Source: Anaerolineales bacterium (GTDB lineage Bacteria > Chloroflexota > Anaerolineae > Anaerolineales > UBA11579). Taken from it: a DNA stretch of 64,000 nucleotides. The translations under genes and the position numbers were made by a program. Below, one piece after another: positions 37,027 through 44,578 of the stretch. The DNA lies in NCBI GenBank assembly GCA_019637755.1, contig JAHBVC010000002.1, positions 1-64,000 on the forward strand, read 5' to 3'. The notes under the pieces were generated by a model. The model saw nothing but the letters and a program-made list of their open reading frames with translations. It searched no databases and had not been told where the DNA came from. Each line of letters begins with the position of its first letter. The first letter of the stretch is position 1.

Positions 37027-38103
37027 CTACTTCAGCGCATCCACGATGGCGCTCGCGTTGTAGCGCATCATCTCCAGGTAGCTGGGCGCTGGCCCTTGGG
37101 CTTCGCTTAAGCTTTCTGCATATAGTGTCACCAACTGTACGCCGATGTCGTCGGCAATGCGTTCTGCCAGGCTGGGGTTGATCGAAGAGGCGATGAAGAT
37201 CGCCGGCACCGCATGGCTACTCAAGCTTTGCTCCAAGGTTGCCAACTCCCCAGCCGAGACTTCACTGAGTGAACTGAAGCTGGGAATGAGCACCCCGACG
37301 ATCTCAAACTGGTAGCGCCGCGCAAAGTAGTTGAACGACTCGTGATCGGTTACCAGTTGGCGCTGCTCCACGGGGATCGCCGCAACCTGCTCTGCAATCC
37401 AGCCATCCAACTCTTCGAGTTGTGCTTGGTAGCGGGCCGCGTTGGCCTGGTACTCTGCCGCATGGGCAGGGTCCGCCTGGCTCAGCGCCGTGCTGATCAC
37501 AGCGCTCCAGGCCTGCACATTGTGGGGGTCCATCCACACATGCGGATCTTGCCCGCCATGATGGTGATGTTCACCTTCATGCTCGTGTTCACCTTCATGC
37601 TCGTGGTCCCCTTCATGCTCATGCTCGCCCTCGTGCTCCCCTTCACCTTCGTGCTCATGCTCCCCTTCACCCTCATGCTCGCCTTCGTGCTCGTGCTCCC
37701 CTTCGTGCTCGTGTTCCCCTTCGTGCTCGTGTTCCCCTTCCGCATCTTCCTCAAAGGCAAGCAGGTCAAGGTCTTGCGAGACCACTACCACTTTGCCATC
37801 CGCGCTGGCCTGAGCCAATACGCTCTCGATCGATTCTTCCAAACCCAAGCCGTTGACAAAGACCAGCGCGGCGCCTTCCAGCTTGGCCGCATCTTGCGGC
37901 GTCGCCTCAAACGCGTGCGGATCTGCCCCGGCGGGCACCAGCACGGAGAGTGCGATGTGCTCGCCCCCCACCTGGGCGACGACATCGGCAATGATGGAGT
38001 TGGCCGCCACTACCTGCAATTGCCCGCCCGGCGTGGCCTGCCCGGCGGCCTGCGGAGCGCAAGCTGCCAGCAAGAGCACAATGGCTGCTAAGAAAATACG
38101 CAT
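37027..38103 (-). CDS. Zinc/manganese ABC transporter substrate-binding lipoprotein (ZnuA-like)
   Basis: A 358-aa cluster A-I metal-binding protein. The lipobox is LLLAACAP. Metal-ligand regions include the His in AGADPHAFEATP, HVWMDPHN, TDHESFNYFARRY and a C-terminal Asp-containing loop. Between residues about 127 and 190 there is a long run of Glu-His-Glu-Gly units ending in HHHH, the charged flexible loop typical of zinc chaperoning in ZnuA, here unusually long and repetitive. No permease or ATPase gene is adjacent. A consensus promoter with an overlapping palindrome suggests repression by a Fur/Zur-type regulator. Confidence 0.92.
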   Translation of the reverse strand: MRIFLAAIVLLLAACAPQAAGQATPGGQLQVVAANSIIADVVAQVGGEHIALSVLVPAGADPHAFEATPQDAAKLEGAALVFVNGLGLEESIESVLAQASADGKVVVVSQDLDLLAFEEDAEGEHEHEGEHEHEGEHEHEGEHEGEGEHEHEGEGEHEGEHEHEGDHEHEGEHEHEGEHHHHGGQDPHVWMDPHNVQAWSAVISTALSQADPAHAAEYQANAARYQAQLEELDGWIAEQVAAIPVEQRQLVTDHESFNYFARRYQFEIVGVLIPSFSSLSEVSAGELATLEQSLSSHAVPAIFIASSINPSLAERIADDIGVQLVTLYAESLSEAQGPAPSYLEMMRYNASAIVDALK

Positions 38104-38122
38104 ATGAAAACCTCTTTCTTAT

Positions 38123-38170
38123 TGAAAATGAATTTCATTTTCATTATACAGAGAAACCTGGCCCGGTCAA
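38123..38170 (-). promoter_or_regulatory. Promoter with overlapping Fur/Zur-like operator for the zinc-binding protein
   Basis: On the minus strand, TTGACC (38170-38165), a 16-nt spacer and TATAAT (38148-38143) form a strong promoter. A perfect inverted repeat, TGAAAATG-N5-CATTTTCA (38123-38143), abuts the -10 and covers the start site. The AT-rich repeat with ATG/CAT cores resembles Fur-family boxes, so binding would block transcription when metal is plentiful. The DtxR-type regulator nearby is an alternative binder. Confidence 0.65.
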
Positions 38171-38242
38171 GGCCAATTTGGGTGTTTATTCAGACACTTC
38201 TAAGCCAAGCATGGTGAAATAGCGGTGCCTGGAGGCATTGCA

Positions 38243-38707
38243 ATGCAACGCATCTACACTTTATTCACCAGCATCGCCCTCTGCCTGGCGGCATGCAGCC
38301 CACTGGCCACCACCCCCACTGCGCAAGCTATTGCACCTGGCGAAGAAGCCCAAGTGCGTGCGCTCATTGAAGAATTCGGCACACGGCTCAAGAATGTGTC
38401 GCTGCTGGGGCCAAACGTAGAGCAAGAAATGGCAACACATTACGGCCCACTGGTGAGCCCGGAGTTGCTGGCCGCCTGGCAAGCCGCACCCACGCGGGCG
38501 CCGGGCCGCCAAACCTCCAGCCCGTGGCCGGAGCGCATCGAGATCCAGCAGGTTCAGCTACGCTCTGCCACTGAGTATGCAGTGAGTGCTGAGATCATCG
38601 AGCTGACCAGTGATGGCCAATCTTTCAGCTACCCCGTGGCCCTGTGCGTTCGCAAGATTGCAGACAACTGGCTGATCGATGGCTACACTGCGCAAGGGCA
38701 ACCCTAA
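38243..38707 (+). CDS. Small lipoprotein of unknown function
   Basis: A 154-aa protein with a signal peptide and lipobox (LCLAACSP), then a domain of about 120 residues. The pattern AQVRALIEEFGTRLKNVSLLG at the front and ALCVRKIADNWLIDGY at the end resembles secreted NTF2-like alpha+beta proteins, but I do not recognise a family. The ATG at 38243 has GGAGG 7 nt upstream. It stands alone between the zinc-binding protein gene (divergent) and a strong terminator. Confidence 0.7.
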   Translation: MQRIYTLFTSIALCLAACSPLATTPTAQAIAPGEEAQVRALIEEFGTRLKNVSLLGPNVEQEMATHYGPLVSPELLAAWQAAPTRAPGRQTSSPWPERIEIQQVQLRSATEYAVSAEIIELTSDGQSFSYPVALCVRKIADNWLIDGYTAQGQP

Positions 38708-38733
38708 GCACGCAAGATGCGCTCCAAAAGCGA

Positions 38734-38766
38734 AACGCCCCAAATTTGGGGCGTTCTGCTTTTTGT
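38734..38766 (+). terminator. Intrinsic terminator after the small lipoprotein gene
   Basis: A loopless 22-bp palindrome (AACGCCCCAAA and its complement) is followed by CTGCTTTTTG. Confidence 0.8.
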
Positions 38767-38788
38767 GCTTAGCGGGATGCCCACCAAG

Positions 38789-38971
38789 CCAATGTGTGGA
38801 ATTCCTTTACTGGTCGAAGCCCAGTAGGAGCTCCTTGAAGCTGTAAAAGGAATGCCCCTTTGTGGATGTGTACCGAACCAATGCGTGGAGTTTCGTGACT
38901 CGGCACAGCCGAGTAGAAACTCCCTAAAGCTGTAGAGGGGATGTGCCCAAAGGGCACATCCCCTCTACAGC
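38789..38971. repeat. Two diverged 89-bp hairpin repeats beside tRNA-Glu
   Basis: Units starting at 38789 and 38878 share CCAATGNGTGGA at the left and a region like CTCC-TNAAGCTGTANAGGNATG at the right, and each folds on itself. In the second, GGAGTTTC pairs with GAAACTCC around an inner ACTCGG/CCGAGT stem. The array ends in a perfect 20-bp hairpin with a 3-nt loop (arms 38929-38948 and 38952-38971) that lies 3 nt past the 3' end of tRNA-Glu and is followed on that strand by TTTAGGG. It probably serves as the tRNA terminator. Confidence 0.65.
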
Positions 38972-38974
38972 AAT

Positions 38975-39046
38975 GCCCCCACGGGGATTCGAACCCCGGT
39001 TTTAGCCTTGAAAGGGCCACGTCCTAGGCCTCTAGACGATGGGGGC
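38975..39046 (-). tRNA. tRNA-Glu (anticodon TTC)
   Basis: Complete cloverleaf: acceptor stem GCCCCCA/TGGGGGC, D arm GTCT...AGGAC, anticodon loop CTTTCAA giving anticodon TTC, and T arm CGGGGTTCGAATCCCCG. The 3' CCA is not encoded. The 72-nt length is normal for tRNA-Glu. Confidence 0.96.
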
Positions 39047-39048
39047 GT

Positions 39049-39093
39049 AGCCAATTGCTTCGCAATTGGCTCTGGAGTTCGCAAGCGAACTCC
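39049..39093. repeat. Two adjacent short hairpins upstream of tRNA-Glu
   Basis: AGCCAATTGC-TTC-GCAATTGGCT (39049-39071) is followed by GGAGTTCGC-AA-GCGAACTCC (39074-39093). Both are perfect. They lie directly 5' of the tRNA on its strand and would be in its leader or promoter region. Confidence 0.6.
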
Positions 39094-39177
39094 AACGGTC
39101 ACTCGTAAGTATGAGGCTGATCTCATACTTGAGCAAGGCGAGATTTTACCATGCCTATGTGGAAAATTTGCAGCAGT

Positions 39178-39804
39178 TTACGGTTGGGCAGGCAAAAGTA
39201 CCGGGTGAGCTACCACGGTCATATTGGTGAGTGGCCAATAGCGAAAGATCGCTTTGCCAACGATCTGCTCAATCTGCAAAAAGCCCCAGGTGCGCGAATC
39301 ATCGGAGTTGTTGCGATTATCGCCCATCACAAATACTTGCCCGGCGGGCACGACGTGCTCGGCGTAATTGCCATTCTGCGGGCCAAGGATGTAGGGCTCT
39401 TGCAGGGTGACCCCGTTCACCACCACCGCACCGTTGTAAATGGCAATATGATCGCCAGGCAATGCGATCACGCGCTTGATGTAATCCAGCTCTGGGTTGC
39501 TGGGCGCCGGGAAGACGATCACATCGCCGCGCTCGATAGCGCCGGCGCGATACGCCAGGCGATTGACGACGACATAATCGCCCAACTGGAAGGTGGGCTC
39601 CATGCTCACCCCATCCACGCGCACCCGCGCCGAAACAAAGTTGATCGCCAGGAACAGGAACAGTGCCAGCAGGATGGTTTCGATCGTCTCGACCAGGAAG
39701 CGGCGCAGTTGTGAGGGGGGCTGAGTTTCCAGCGCCACCACATTCTGGCGTTCGAGTGGGCTAACGTCTTCGGAGGGAGGCAATGCAGAAGGAGGGAGTG
39801 CCAT
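39178..39804 (-). CDS. lepB: Signal peptidase I
   Basis: Membrane-bound serine protease that removes signal peptides. The 208-aa protein has one N-terminal transmembrane helix (ETILLALFLFLAINFV). The catalytic Ser67 is in VDGVSMEPT and Lys110 in YIKRVIALPGD, and box E is MGDNRNNSDDSRTWG. It lies just downstream of the microcompartment operon on the same strand. A TATAAT (39823-39818) 13 nt before the ATG suggests its own promoter and a very short leader; no Shine-Dalgarno is visible. Confidence 0.95.
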   Translation of the reverse strand: MALPPSALPPSEDVSPLERQNVVALETQPPSQLRRFLVETIETILLALFLFLAINFVSARVRVDGVSMEPTFQLGDYVVVNRLAYRAGAIERGDVIVFPAPSNPELDYIKRVIALPGDHIAIYNGAVVVNGVTLQEPYILGPQNGNYAEHVVPAGQVFVMGDNRNNSDDSRTWGFLQIEQIVGKAIFRYWPLTNMTVVAHPVLLPAQP

Positions 39805-39840
39805 GAGTGAAGTTGCGATTATACAGCCGCAACCGAGAAC

Positions 39841-40119
39841 TTAGTCGAGCTCTGGAATTGAGAGCGAATCCACAATGCCCACGATCACCGAGGTGACCGG
39901 GGCGTCTGGGTTAGCTAAGACTTGGCGGGCGCCATTGCCCTCACGATTGACCAGCACCGTGTCCCCCACCCCGGCCTGCGTGCTGTCAAGGGCGATGAAG
40001 TCACCGCTGGGCTTCTCGCCCGGCAAGGTCAGCGGCTGCACGACCAGCAGGCGGCGGTGTTTGAAGGCCGCATGACTGAGCGTGGTGACTACCGTTCCGG
40101 TAACTTTGCCAATGATCAT
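39841..40119 (-). CDS. Microcompartment pentamer shell protein (BMC-P, EutN/CcmL family)
   Basis: A 92-aa vertex protein that caps the corners of a polyhedral shell. It has the family start MIIGKVTGTVVTTLSHAAFKHRRLLVVQPL, the turn IALDSTQAGVGDTVLVNREG and the C-terminal VIVGIVDSLSI. It is the third pentamer paralogue of the operon and the most promoter-distal gene. Its start overlaps the stop of the preceding BMC-P gene by one nucleotide. Having several different BMC-P proteins is common in these operons. Confidence 0.95.
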   Translation of the reverse strand: MIIGKVTGTVVTTLSHAAFKHRRLLVVQPLTLPGEKPSGDFIALDSTQAGVGDTVLVNREGNGARQVLANPDAPVTSVIVGIVDSLSIPELD

Positions 40120-40439
40120 CAGCTGTAACGGGCCGTGCCCACCTTGAGGGTGAAATCAAAATCGCCGTCGGGGCGCACTTGCAATTCGTCTACCAGGCCC
40201 ACCAACGCCAGGTCCACCGGCACGAACTTGACGTCCGGCAGCGCCAGGGCGGCCTCACGCGAGCGGGCCATGACGCACAGATCGCCCTCGCCCGCTTCGA
40301 CCACGTCCACCGCCACCTGCAAGCCGCCCACCGGCTCCAGCTTGCTGTTCAGCGGCTGCACTACCAGCAGGCGGCAGCCGGCCATGTCGGGATACTTGAT
40401 GGTGCTGATGGCGACGCCGCGCACACGCCCGAAGATCAT
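40119..40439 (-). CDS. Microcompartment pentamer shell protein (BMC-P, EutN/CcmL family)
   Basis: A 106-aa shell vertex protein: MIFGRVRGVAISTIKYPDMAGCRLLVVQPL at the start, AVDVVEAGEGDLCVMARSREAAL in the middle and ALVGLVDELQV near the end. It has a longer C-terminal tail (RPDGDFDFTLKVGTARYS) than its neighbour. Its ATG directly follows the stop of the 117-aa protein gene, so the genes are translationally coupled. Confidence 0.94.
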   Translation of the reverse strand: MIFGRVRGVAISTIKYPDMAGCRLLVVQPLNSKLEPVGGLQVAVDVVEAGEGDLCVMARSREAALALPDVKFVPVDLALVGLVDELQVRPDGDFDFTLKVGTARYS

Positions 40440-40793
40440 CTACTTGCCCAGACTCTTAACGACGCGCTGCACAATGGTGCGCAACAGGGTTTCGTCCACC
40501 TGCCCACCCAGCTTGGCCTTGACCGCGGTGAACACGCGCGCTTCCAACTCGCTGCCAGCGGCGGCCGGTTTGGCCGGCGCACTGGCGGCGGGCGATGGGG
40601 TCTCGTTGATGTACGGGCGCGCCGGTGCCGAAGAAGGACGGCTGTCCTTCTCGTCCACCAGGGCAATGCCCGCCCGGCGCGCTTTCTCGCGCGCCAGCTC
40701 GGTGAGCACGGTGTCGTCCGTGATGGTGAGCGAGGTCACACCCTGGCGCGCCAGGTCTTCAATGTCTCGCTCGGTGTAAAAGACCTTGGCCAT
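40440..40793 (-). CDS. Microcompartment-associated protein with encapsulation-like C-terminal helix
   Basis: A 117-aa protein with a compact N-terminal module (MAKVFYTERDIEDLARQGV, TSLTITDDTVLTELAREKA, RRAGIALV), a disordered Ser/Pro/Ala linker (about 50-80) and a C-terminal amphipathic helix (SELEARVFTAVKAKLGG...TLLRTIVQRVVKSLGK). Linker plus helix is the layout of an encapsulation peptide. I recall the first module from other microcompartment operons, but no enzymatic function is known to me and no catalytic motif is visible. Shine-Dalgarno AAGGAG precedes the ATG. It could be an adaptor that ties cargo to the shell. Confidence 0.7.
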   Translation of the reverse strand: MAKVFYTERDIEDLARQGVTSLTITDDTVLTELAREKARRAGIALVDEKDSRPSSAPARPYINETPSPAASAPAKPAAAGSELEARVFTAVKAKLGGQVDETLLRTIVQRVVKSLGK

Positions 40794-40802
40794 ACCTACT
40801 CC

Positions 40803-41432
40803 TTAGCCTTCAATGCCGTCCAGCGCGTTCAGCGCCTTGGTAGCCGCTTCGCTGGCGGTAACAATTTCAGACTCGCTGCCCGCCAGCCACATGCGGCCAA
40901 AGCGCCCCACCGAGGAGACGTGCATGACTTTGATATTGGCGCTCTTCTCGGCTTCGTTGCAGGCCAGGTTGATGTAGGCGGCCGGGGCCACTTCCATCAC
41001 CAGCATGGTCTCGCCGGGCACCAACATGCTGCCCTTGCGGAAGCGGTTGAGCAGCTGCGCCTGATACGGGTCCACATTGGTAATGATCTGCTGTGAAGCG
41101 ATCTTAGGCTTGATACGGTCTTGCACCGTCAGCCCCAATCGATCCAACACGGCCTGACCGGCTTCTTTGACGGCGGCCTGGTTCATGGAGTGCACTTCGA
41201 ACATGCCGAACTCGCGTTCGACCAACTGGGCGCCGGGGCGGGCTTCGGTGGCCTTGACGGCGATGTCCACCATGCGGAAGGCTTCGTTGCCGGGGGCCAT
41301 TTCCACATACAGCGAGGCCATGCCCTCCGTGGGCAGGTCACCCTGGGTGATGGTGCCGACGAAGGCGGCGTATTGCGGCTGCATGCGGTCCAGATAGCAG
41401 TAGCAGCGTAATGAGAATTTTTCTTGTGCCAT
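40803..41432 (-). CDS. Tandem-domain microcompartment shell protein (BMC-T)
   Basis: A 209-aa protein made of two BMC domains (about 1-100 and 105-205), which assemble as trimers equivalent to hexamers. Recognisable segments are VDIAVKATEARPGAQLVEREFGMFEVHS in the first half and KGSMLVPGETMLVMEVAPAAYINLACNEAEKSANIKV in the second, the latter a typical permuted-BMC edge. BMC-T trimers often carry gated central pores for large substrates or cofactors. The ATG at 41432 has GAGGAG 6 nt upstream. Confidence 0.9.
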   Translation of the reverse strand: MAQEKFSLRCYCYLDRMQPQYAAFVGTITQGDLPTEGMASLYVEMAPGNEAFRMVDIAVKATEARPGAQLVEREFGMFEVHSMNQAAVKEAGQAVLDRLGLTVQDRIKPKIASQQIITNVDPYQAQLLNRFRKGSMLVPGETMLVMEVAPAAYINLACNEAEKSANIKVMHVSSVGRFGRMWLAGSESEIVTASEAATKALNALDGIEG

Positions 41433-41492
41433 AGAACTCCTCTAATATTCGTCCTGCGAGCTATCCGCAACACGAGCTTGCCAAACGGGCTC

Positions 41493-41545
41493 GGAGATTG
41501 CCACGTCGCTCAGCGGCTACGCCGCCTCACGTCCTCGCAATGACA
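41493..41545. repeat. Short inverted-repeat element overlapping the EutJ-like 3' end
   Basis: The segment from GGAGATTGCCACGTCGCT to CCTCGCAATGACATCC forms imperfect inverted ends (GGAGATTGC with GCAATGACATCC). It is a family that I know, from memory, as a scattered bacterial intergenic repeat. The last residues of the EutJ-like protein (RDVIART) and its stop codon are encoded within it. Confidence 0.55.
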
Positions 41546-42417
41546 TCCCTACTGTGCAACGCCATGCCGATCGGCGTGACGAAGACCGGGTGCGGCGGAA
41601 CGCTGGTAGCGATGCCGGTGTACTCCTGCACCACCTGCGCCATGCCCGGAAAGTTCACCGTGCCGCCGACCAGGGTGAGCTGCTCCACCGTACCACCTTG
41701 CTGCTCATACGCAGCGATGTGGCGGGCGGTGATACTGGCGACCTTCTCCATTACCGGGCGCACCACGGGCAGCAAGCGAGCCTGCTGCGCCGGGTCGGTC
41801 TTCATTGCCTCGGCGTCCTCAAAGCTGACACCGTGCGCCCCAGCGATCACCAGCGTGAAGTGCGTACCGCCGGTGGCTTCGTCTGCGGTGTAGACCACCT
41901 CGCCGTCGCGCAGGATGGCGATGCCGGTCGTGCCGCCGCCTACATCCACGATGGCGCCGTTGTGGATGCCCAGCAGCGCATTGGCGGCGCTGGGCTCATC
42001 CACCAGGGTCTCGCAGCGCAGGCCAGCCGCTTCCACCACGTTGGCGGTGGCGCGTACTTCGGCCAGTGGGACGCCGGGTGGATAGGCGCTGGCGGCGTAC
42101 TCCAGCGGGCGGCCGATGCGTGCTTCCACGCGGGCCTTCATACCCGCCAGGCGGTCTACCGCACCGGCATAATCCACCACCAGGCCGTCACGCACCACCT
42201 GGGCGAACTGGTATTCGCCCGCCACGGGTGTGCCGCTTTCATCCAGCACCACCAGCGTCAGGTAGGCCGTGCCCAGGTCCGCGCCCACATACAACGCGCC
42301 TTGCGGCGGCTCGGCCAGCGGCGCCGGCTCGGGGTCACCCAGCCAGCGCAGCACTTCGGCGGCGCGGGCTAAGACGGCAGCCGGGTCACGCGTAACGGCG
42401 ATCGGCGGAACGGACAA
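41527..42417 (-). CDS. EutJ-like actin/Hsp70-fold protein
   Basis: A 296-aa ATPase-fold protein. The phosphate-1 loop is VGADLGTAYLTLVVLD, phosphate 2 is AIVDVGGGTTGIAIL and the adenosine loop is LTLVGGTVNFPGM. EutJ homologues occur in ethanolamine and other microcompartment operons, where a chaperone role is presumed. The predicted start is TTG 42417, 11 nt after the BMC-H stop with GGACG upstream; no ATG gives a full N-terminus. The C-terminal residues run into a short intergenic repeat. Confidence 0.88.
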   Translation of the reverse strand: MSVPPIAVTRDPAAVLARAAEVLRWLGDPEPAPLAEPPQGALYVGADLGTAYLTLVVLDESGTPVAGEYQFAQVVRDGLVVDYAGAVDRLAGMKARVEARIGRPLEYAASAYPPGVPLAEVRATANVVEAAGLRCETLVDEPSAANALLGIHNGAIVDVGGGTTGIAILRDGEVVYTADEATGGTHFTLVIAGAHGVSFEDAEAMKTDPAQQARLLPVVRPVMEKVASITARHIAAYEQQGGTVEQLTLVGGTVNFPGMAQVVQEYTGIATSVPPHPVFVTPIGMALHSRDVIART

Positions 42418-42428
42418 ACTTGCGTCCG

Positions 42429-42752
42429 TTACTTAGCGCCGGAGCGGCCGCCCAGGCTGCCGCGGGTCTGCTGCGGCAGGATCATCTCAACATTCTCGTG
42501 CGGGCGCGGGATCACATGCACAGACACCAGCTCGCCAATACGTTTGGCAGCCGCGGCGCCAGCGTCAGTGGCGGCCTTGACTGCACCGACATCGCCACGC
42601 ACCATCACGGTGACATAGCCGCCGCCTACGTACTCAGAACCAATGAGCACGACGTTGGCAGCCTTCACCATAGCATCTGCGGCTTCCACCGCGCCGATCA
42701 GGCCACGGGTTTCCACCATTCCCAAAGCAATCAAACCCAAATCTTGTGCCAT
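42429..42752 (-). CDS. Microcompartment hexamer shell protein (BMC-H)
   Basis: A 107-aa BMC domain protein that tiles the facets of the shell. It begins [31 protein letters not shown] and continues with [24 protein letters not shown] and [17 protein letters not shown], all standard for PduA/EutM-type proteins. It is the only single-domain hexamer gene in the window. AAGGAG lies 6-7 nt before the ATG. The spacer up to the aldehyde dehydrogenase stop contains a small heptamer-type patch (GTGATGAGTGATTAGTGAG). Confidence 0.96.
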   Translation of the reverse strand: MAQDLGLIALGMVETRGLIGAVEAADAMVKAANVVLIGSEYVGGGYVTVMVRGDVGAVKAATDAGAAAAKRIGELVSVHVIPRPHENVEMILPQQTRGSLGGRSGAK

Positions 42753-42797
42753 TTCTTTCTCCTTCTACTTTCTTAGTGATGAGTGATTAGTGAGCAG

Positions 42798-44270
42798 TTA
42801 GTTACTCCGCAGGATTTGCTGAACTACTTCTTGAACAATACTTTCAATCTCAGTGACGGACGGCGCATGGCTGGGGCCAGCCGGCACGCTGCCAGGCCGC
42901 ATGGCGGCTTCAGGTGGCGGCGTGGTTTCGTAGGCCATGCGCTTGATATTGAAGAGATGATAGACAGTGATGTTGTCACCGGTGATGGCACCGCCGATAC
43001 CGCCAGAGCCGAGGGTCAGCGAGGGCATCACCTTGGTGGTGAGGCCGATGGTGCCCAGCGTGCCCATGGTGTTGACGCCGATGCGGAACACTGGCTTCTC
43101 CAAGCCGAAGGCCATAGCGATCTTGTCATCGCCCGTGTGCAGGATGACGCTATGGCCACGCCCGCCGAAGAGGATCATCTCGACGCAGCGGTCACAGCCC
43201 TGCTCCCAGCCGTCCACCTCGTACCAGCCCAGCACGGTGGTGAGCTTCTCGCGCGAGAGCGGCTCTTCCCGCCCGATCTTGCGCAGCTTGGCTACCAAAA
43301 TGCGCGCATGGCTGGGAATGCTGATGCCCGCCAACCCTGCCAGCACCTGCGGCGACTTGCCCACCGTGGCGGTGTTGATGCTGCCATCCGGATGGAACAG
43401 CGTGGTGCGCATGGCCTGGGTCTGCGACTCAGTCATGAAGTACGCGCCTTCGTTCTCCATCAGTTGCTGCAGGCGGGCGGCAATCGGCCGATCAGCGATG
43501 ACGGCCTGCTCGGTAGCGCAGATGACCGAGCAATCAAACGACTTGCTGGCCACGATATAGCGGGCGGCGCGCTCAATATCGGCGCTGCGGTCAACATACA
43601 CGGGCACGTTGCCGGGGCCAACGCCGTAGGCCGGCTTGCCCTGCGAATGGGCGGCGCGCACCATGGGGCTGCCGCCGGTAGCCAGGATCACCGCGGTGCG
43701 TCGGTGGCTCATGAGTTCATTGGTACCCTGCAGGCTGATGTGCGACATGCACTGCACCAGCCCCTCGGGCGCGCCAGCCGCCACAGCGGCTTGCGCCATC
43801 AGGCGTGCCGTCTCCACGCAGCAGTTCACCGCCGCCGGATGCGGGGCGACCACTACCCCATTGCGCGCCTTGACCGAGATCAGGATCTTGTTCATGGTGG
43901 TGGAGGTAGGGTTGGTGCTGGGGGTCAGCGCCGCCACTACGCCCATCGGCCAGGCAATTTCGTACACACGCGTCTGTGGGTCATGGCGCACCACGCCCAC
44001 GGTCTTGATGTGCTTGATGCTCTCCCACACATGCTTGGAAGCGAATTCGTTCTTGAGCTTCTTGTGCTCAGGCACGCCGTAGCCGGTTTCCTCGCTGGCC
44101 ATACGGCCGAGGCGCTCGGAGGCCTGATAGGCCGCATCCGCCATGGCCTGGCACACGCGGTCCACCTGTTCTTGTGTAGCCGTGGCCCAAATGCGGTGGG
44201 CAGCATAAGCCGCTTCCACCATGTGGCGGGCCTGCTGGATGGACTGGAGGTCTTTGTCGAGTTCAGCCAT
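42798..44270 (-). CDS. CoA-acylating aldehyde dehydrogenase with encapsulation peptide
   Basis: A 490-aa enzyme expected to oxidise acetaldehyde (or another short aldehyde) with NAD+ and CoA to acyl-CoA inside the microcompartment. The catalytic Cys251 is in SFDCSVICATEQAVI, like AdhE/EutE enzymes. The motif TPSTNPTSTTMNK is that of the CoA-acylating subfamily, and GVGPGNVPVYVD is the cofactor region. The C-terminus has a Pro/Ala/Gly linker (about 450-470) and then an amphipathic helix SVTEIESIVQEVVQQILRSN, a classic encapsulation peptide. It is flanked by BMC-P and BMC-H genes. Confidence 0.94.
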   Translation of the reverse strand: MAELDKDLQSIQQARHMVEAAYAAHRIWATATQEQVDRVCQAMADAAYQASERLGRMASEETGYGVPEHKKLKNEFASKHVWESIKHIKTVGVVRHDPQTRVYEIAWPMGVVAALTPSTNPTSTTMNKILISVKARNGVVVAPHPAAVNCCVETARLMAQAAVAAGAPEGLVQCMSHISLQGTNELMSHRRTAVILATGGSPMVRAAHSQGKPAYGVGPGNVPVYVDRSADIERAARYIVASKSFDCSVICATEQAVIADRPIAARLQQLMENEGAYFMTESQTQAMRTTLFHPDGSINTATVGKSPQVLAGLAGISIPSHARILVAKLRKIGREEPLSREKLTTVLGWYEVDGWEQGCDRCVEMILFGGRGHSVILHTGDDKIAMAFGLEKPVFRIGVNTMGTLGTIGLTTKVMPSLTLGSGGIGGAITGDNITVYHLFNIKRMAYETTPPPEAAMRPGSVPAGPSHAPSVTEIESIVQEVVQQILRSN

Positions 44271-44272
44271 GG

Positions 44273-44560
44273 TTACTTCTTATAGGTGTTGGCGCCATCC
44301 ACCTGCAGCGAGTCGATGACGGCCATGATGACGGCATCCACCGGCGTGTCTTTGGTGATGTCGGTCTGGCGCCCGCTGGAGCCGTGCGCGGTGAGCACCA
44401 GGTCGCCGACACCGGCATTGACGGTGTCGATAGCAACATAGGGCTTGCCGGTGGCTTTGCCAGTCTCATCGGCCTCACGGCAGATGAGCAATTTGCGGCC
44501 TTCCAGCTTGGGGTCTTTGATAGTGGCCACAGTCGTGCCGATGATCTTTGCGATTAGCAT
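44273..44560 (-). CDS. Microcompartment pentamer shell protein (BMC-P, EutN/CcmL family)
   Basis: A 95-aa vertex protein, MLIAKIIGTTVATIKDPKLEGRKLLICREAD at the start, AIDTVNAGVGDLVLTAHGSSGRQT in the middle and AVIMAVIDSLQVD at the end. The start is ATG 44560 with GAGG 6 nt upstream; a TTG two codons earlier is not needed. Its stop is 2 nt from the aldehyde dehydrogenase start. Of the three pentamers it is closest to the canonical EutN form. Confidence 0.95.
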   Translation of the reverse strand: MLIAKIIGTTVATIKDPKLEGRKLLICREADETGKATGKPYVAIDTVNAGVGDLVLTAHGSSGRQTDITKDTPVDAVIMAVIDSLQVDGANTYKK

Positions 44561-44578
44561 AAACAACCTCGCTGCTCA

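Noticed and set aside
39178-39804. Signal peptidase as part of the microcompartment
   Set aside because: It is a housekeeping LepB with its own -10 element; microcompartment proteins are cytosolic, so adjacency is probably incidental.
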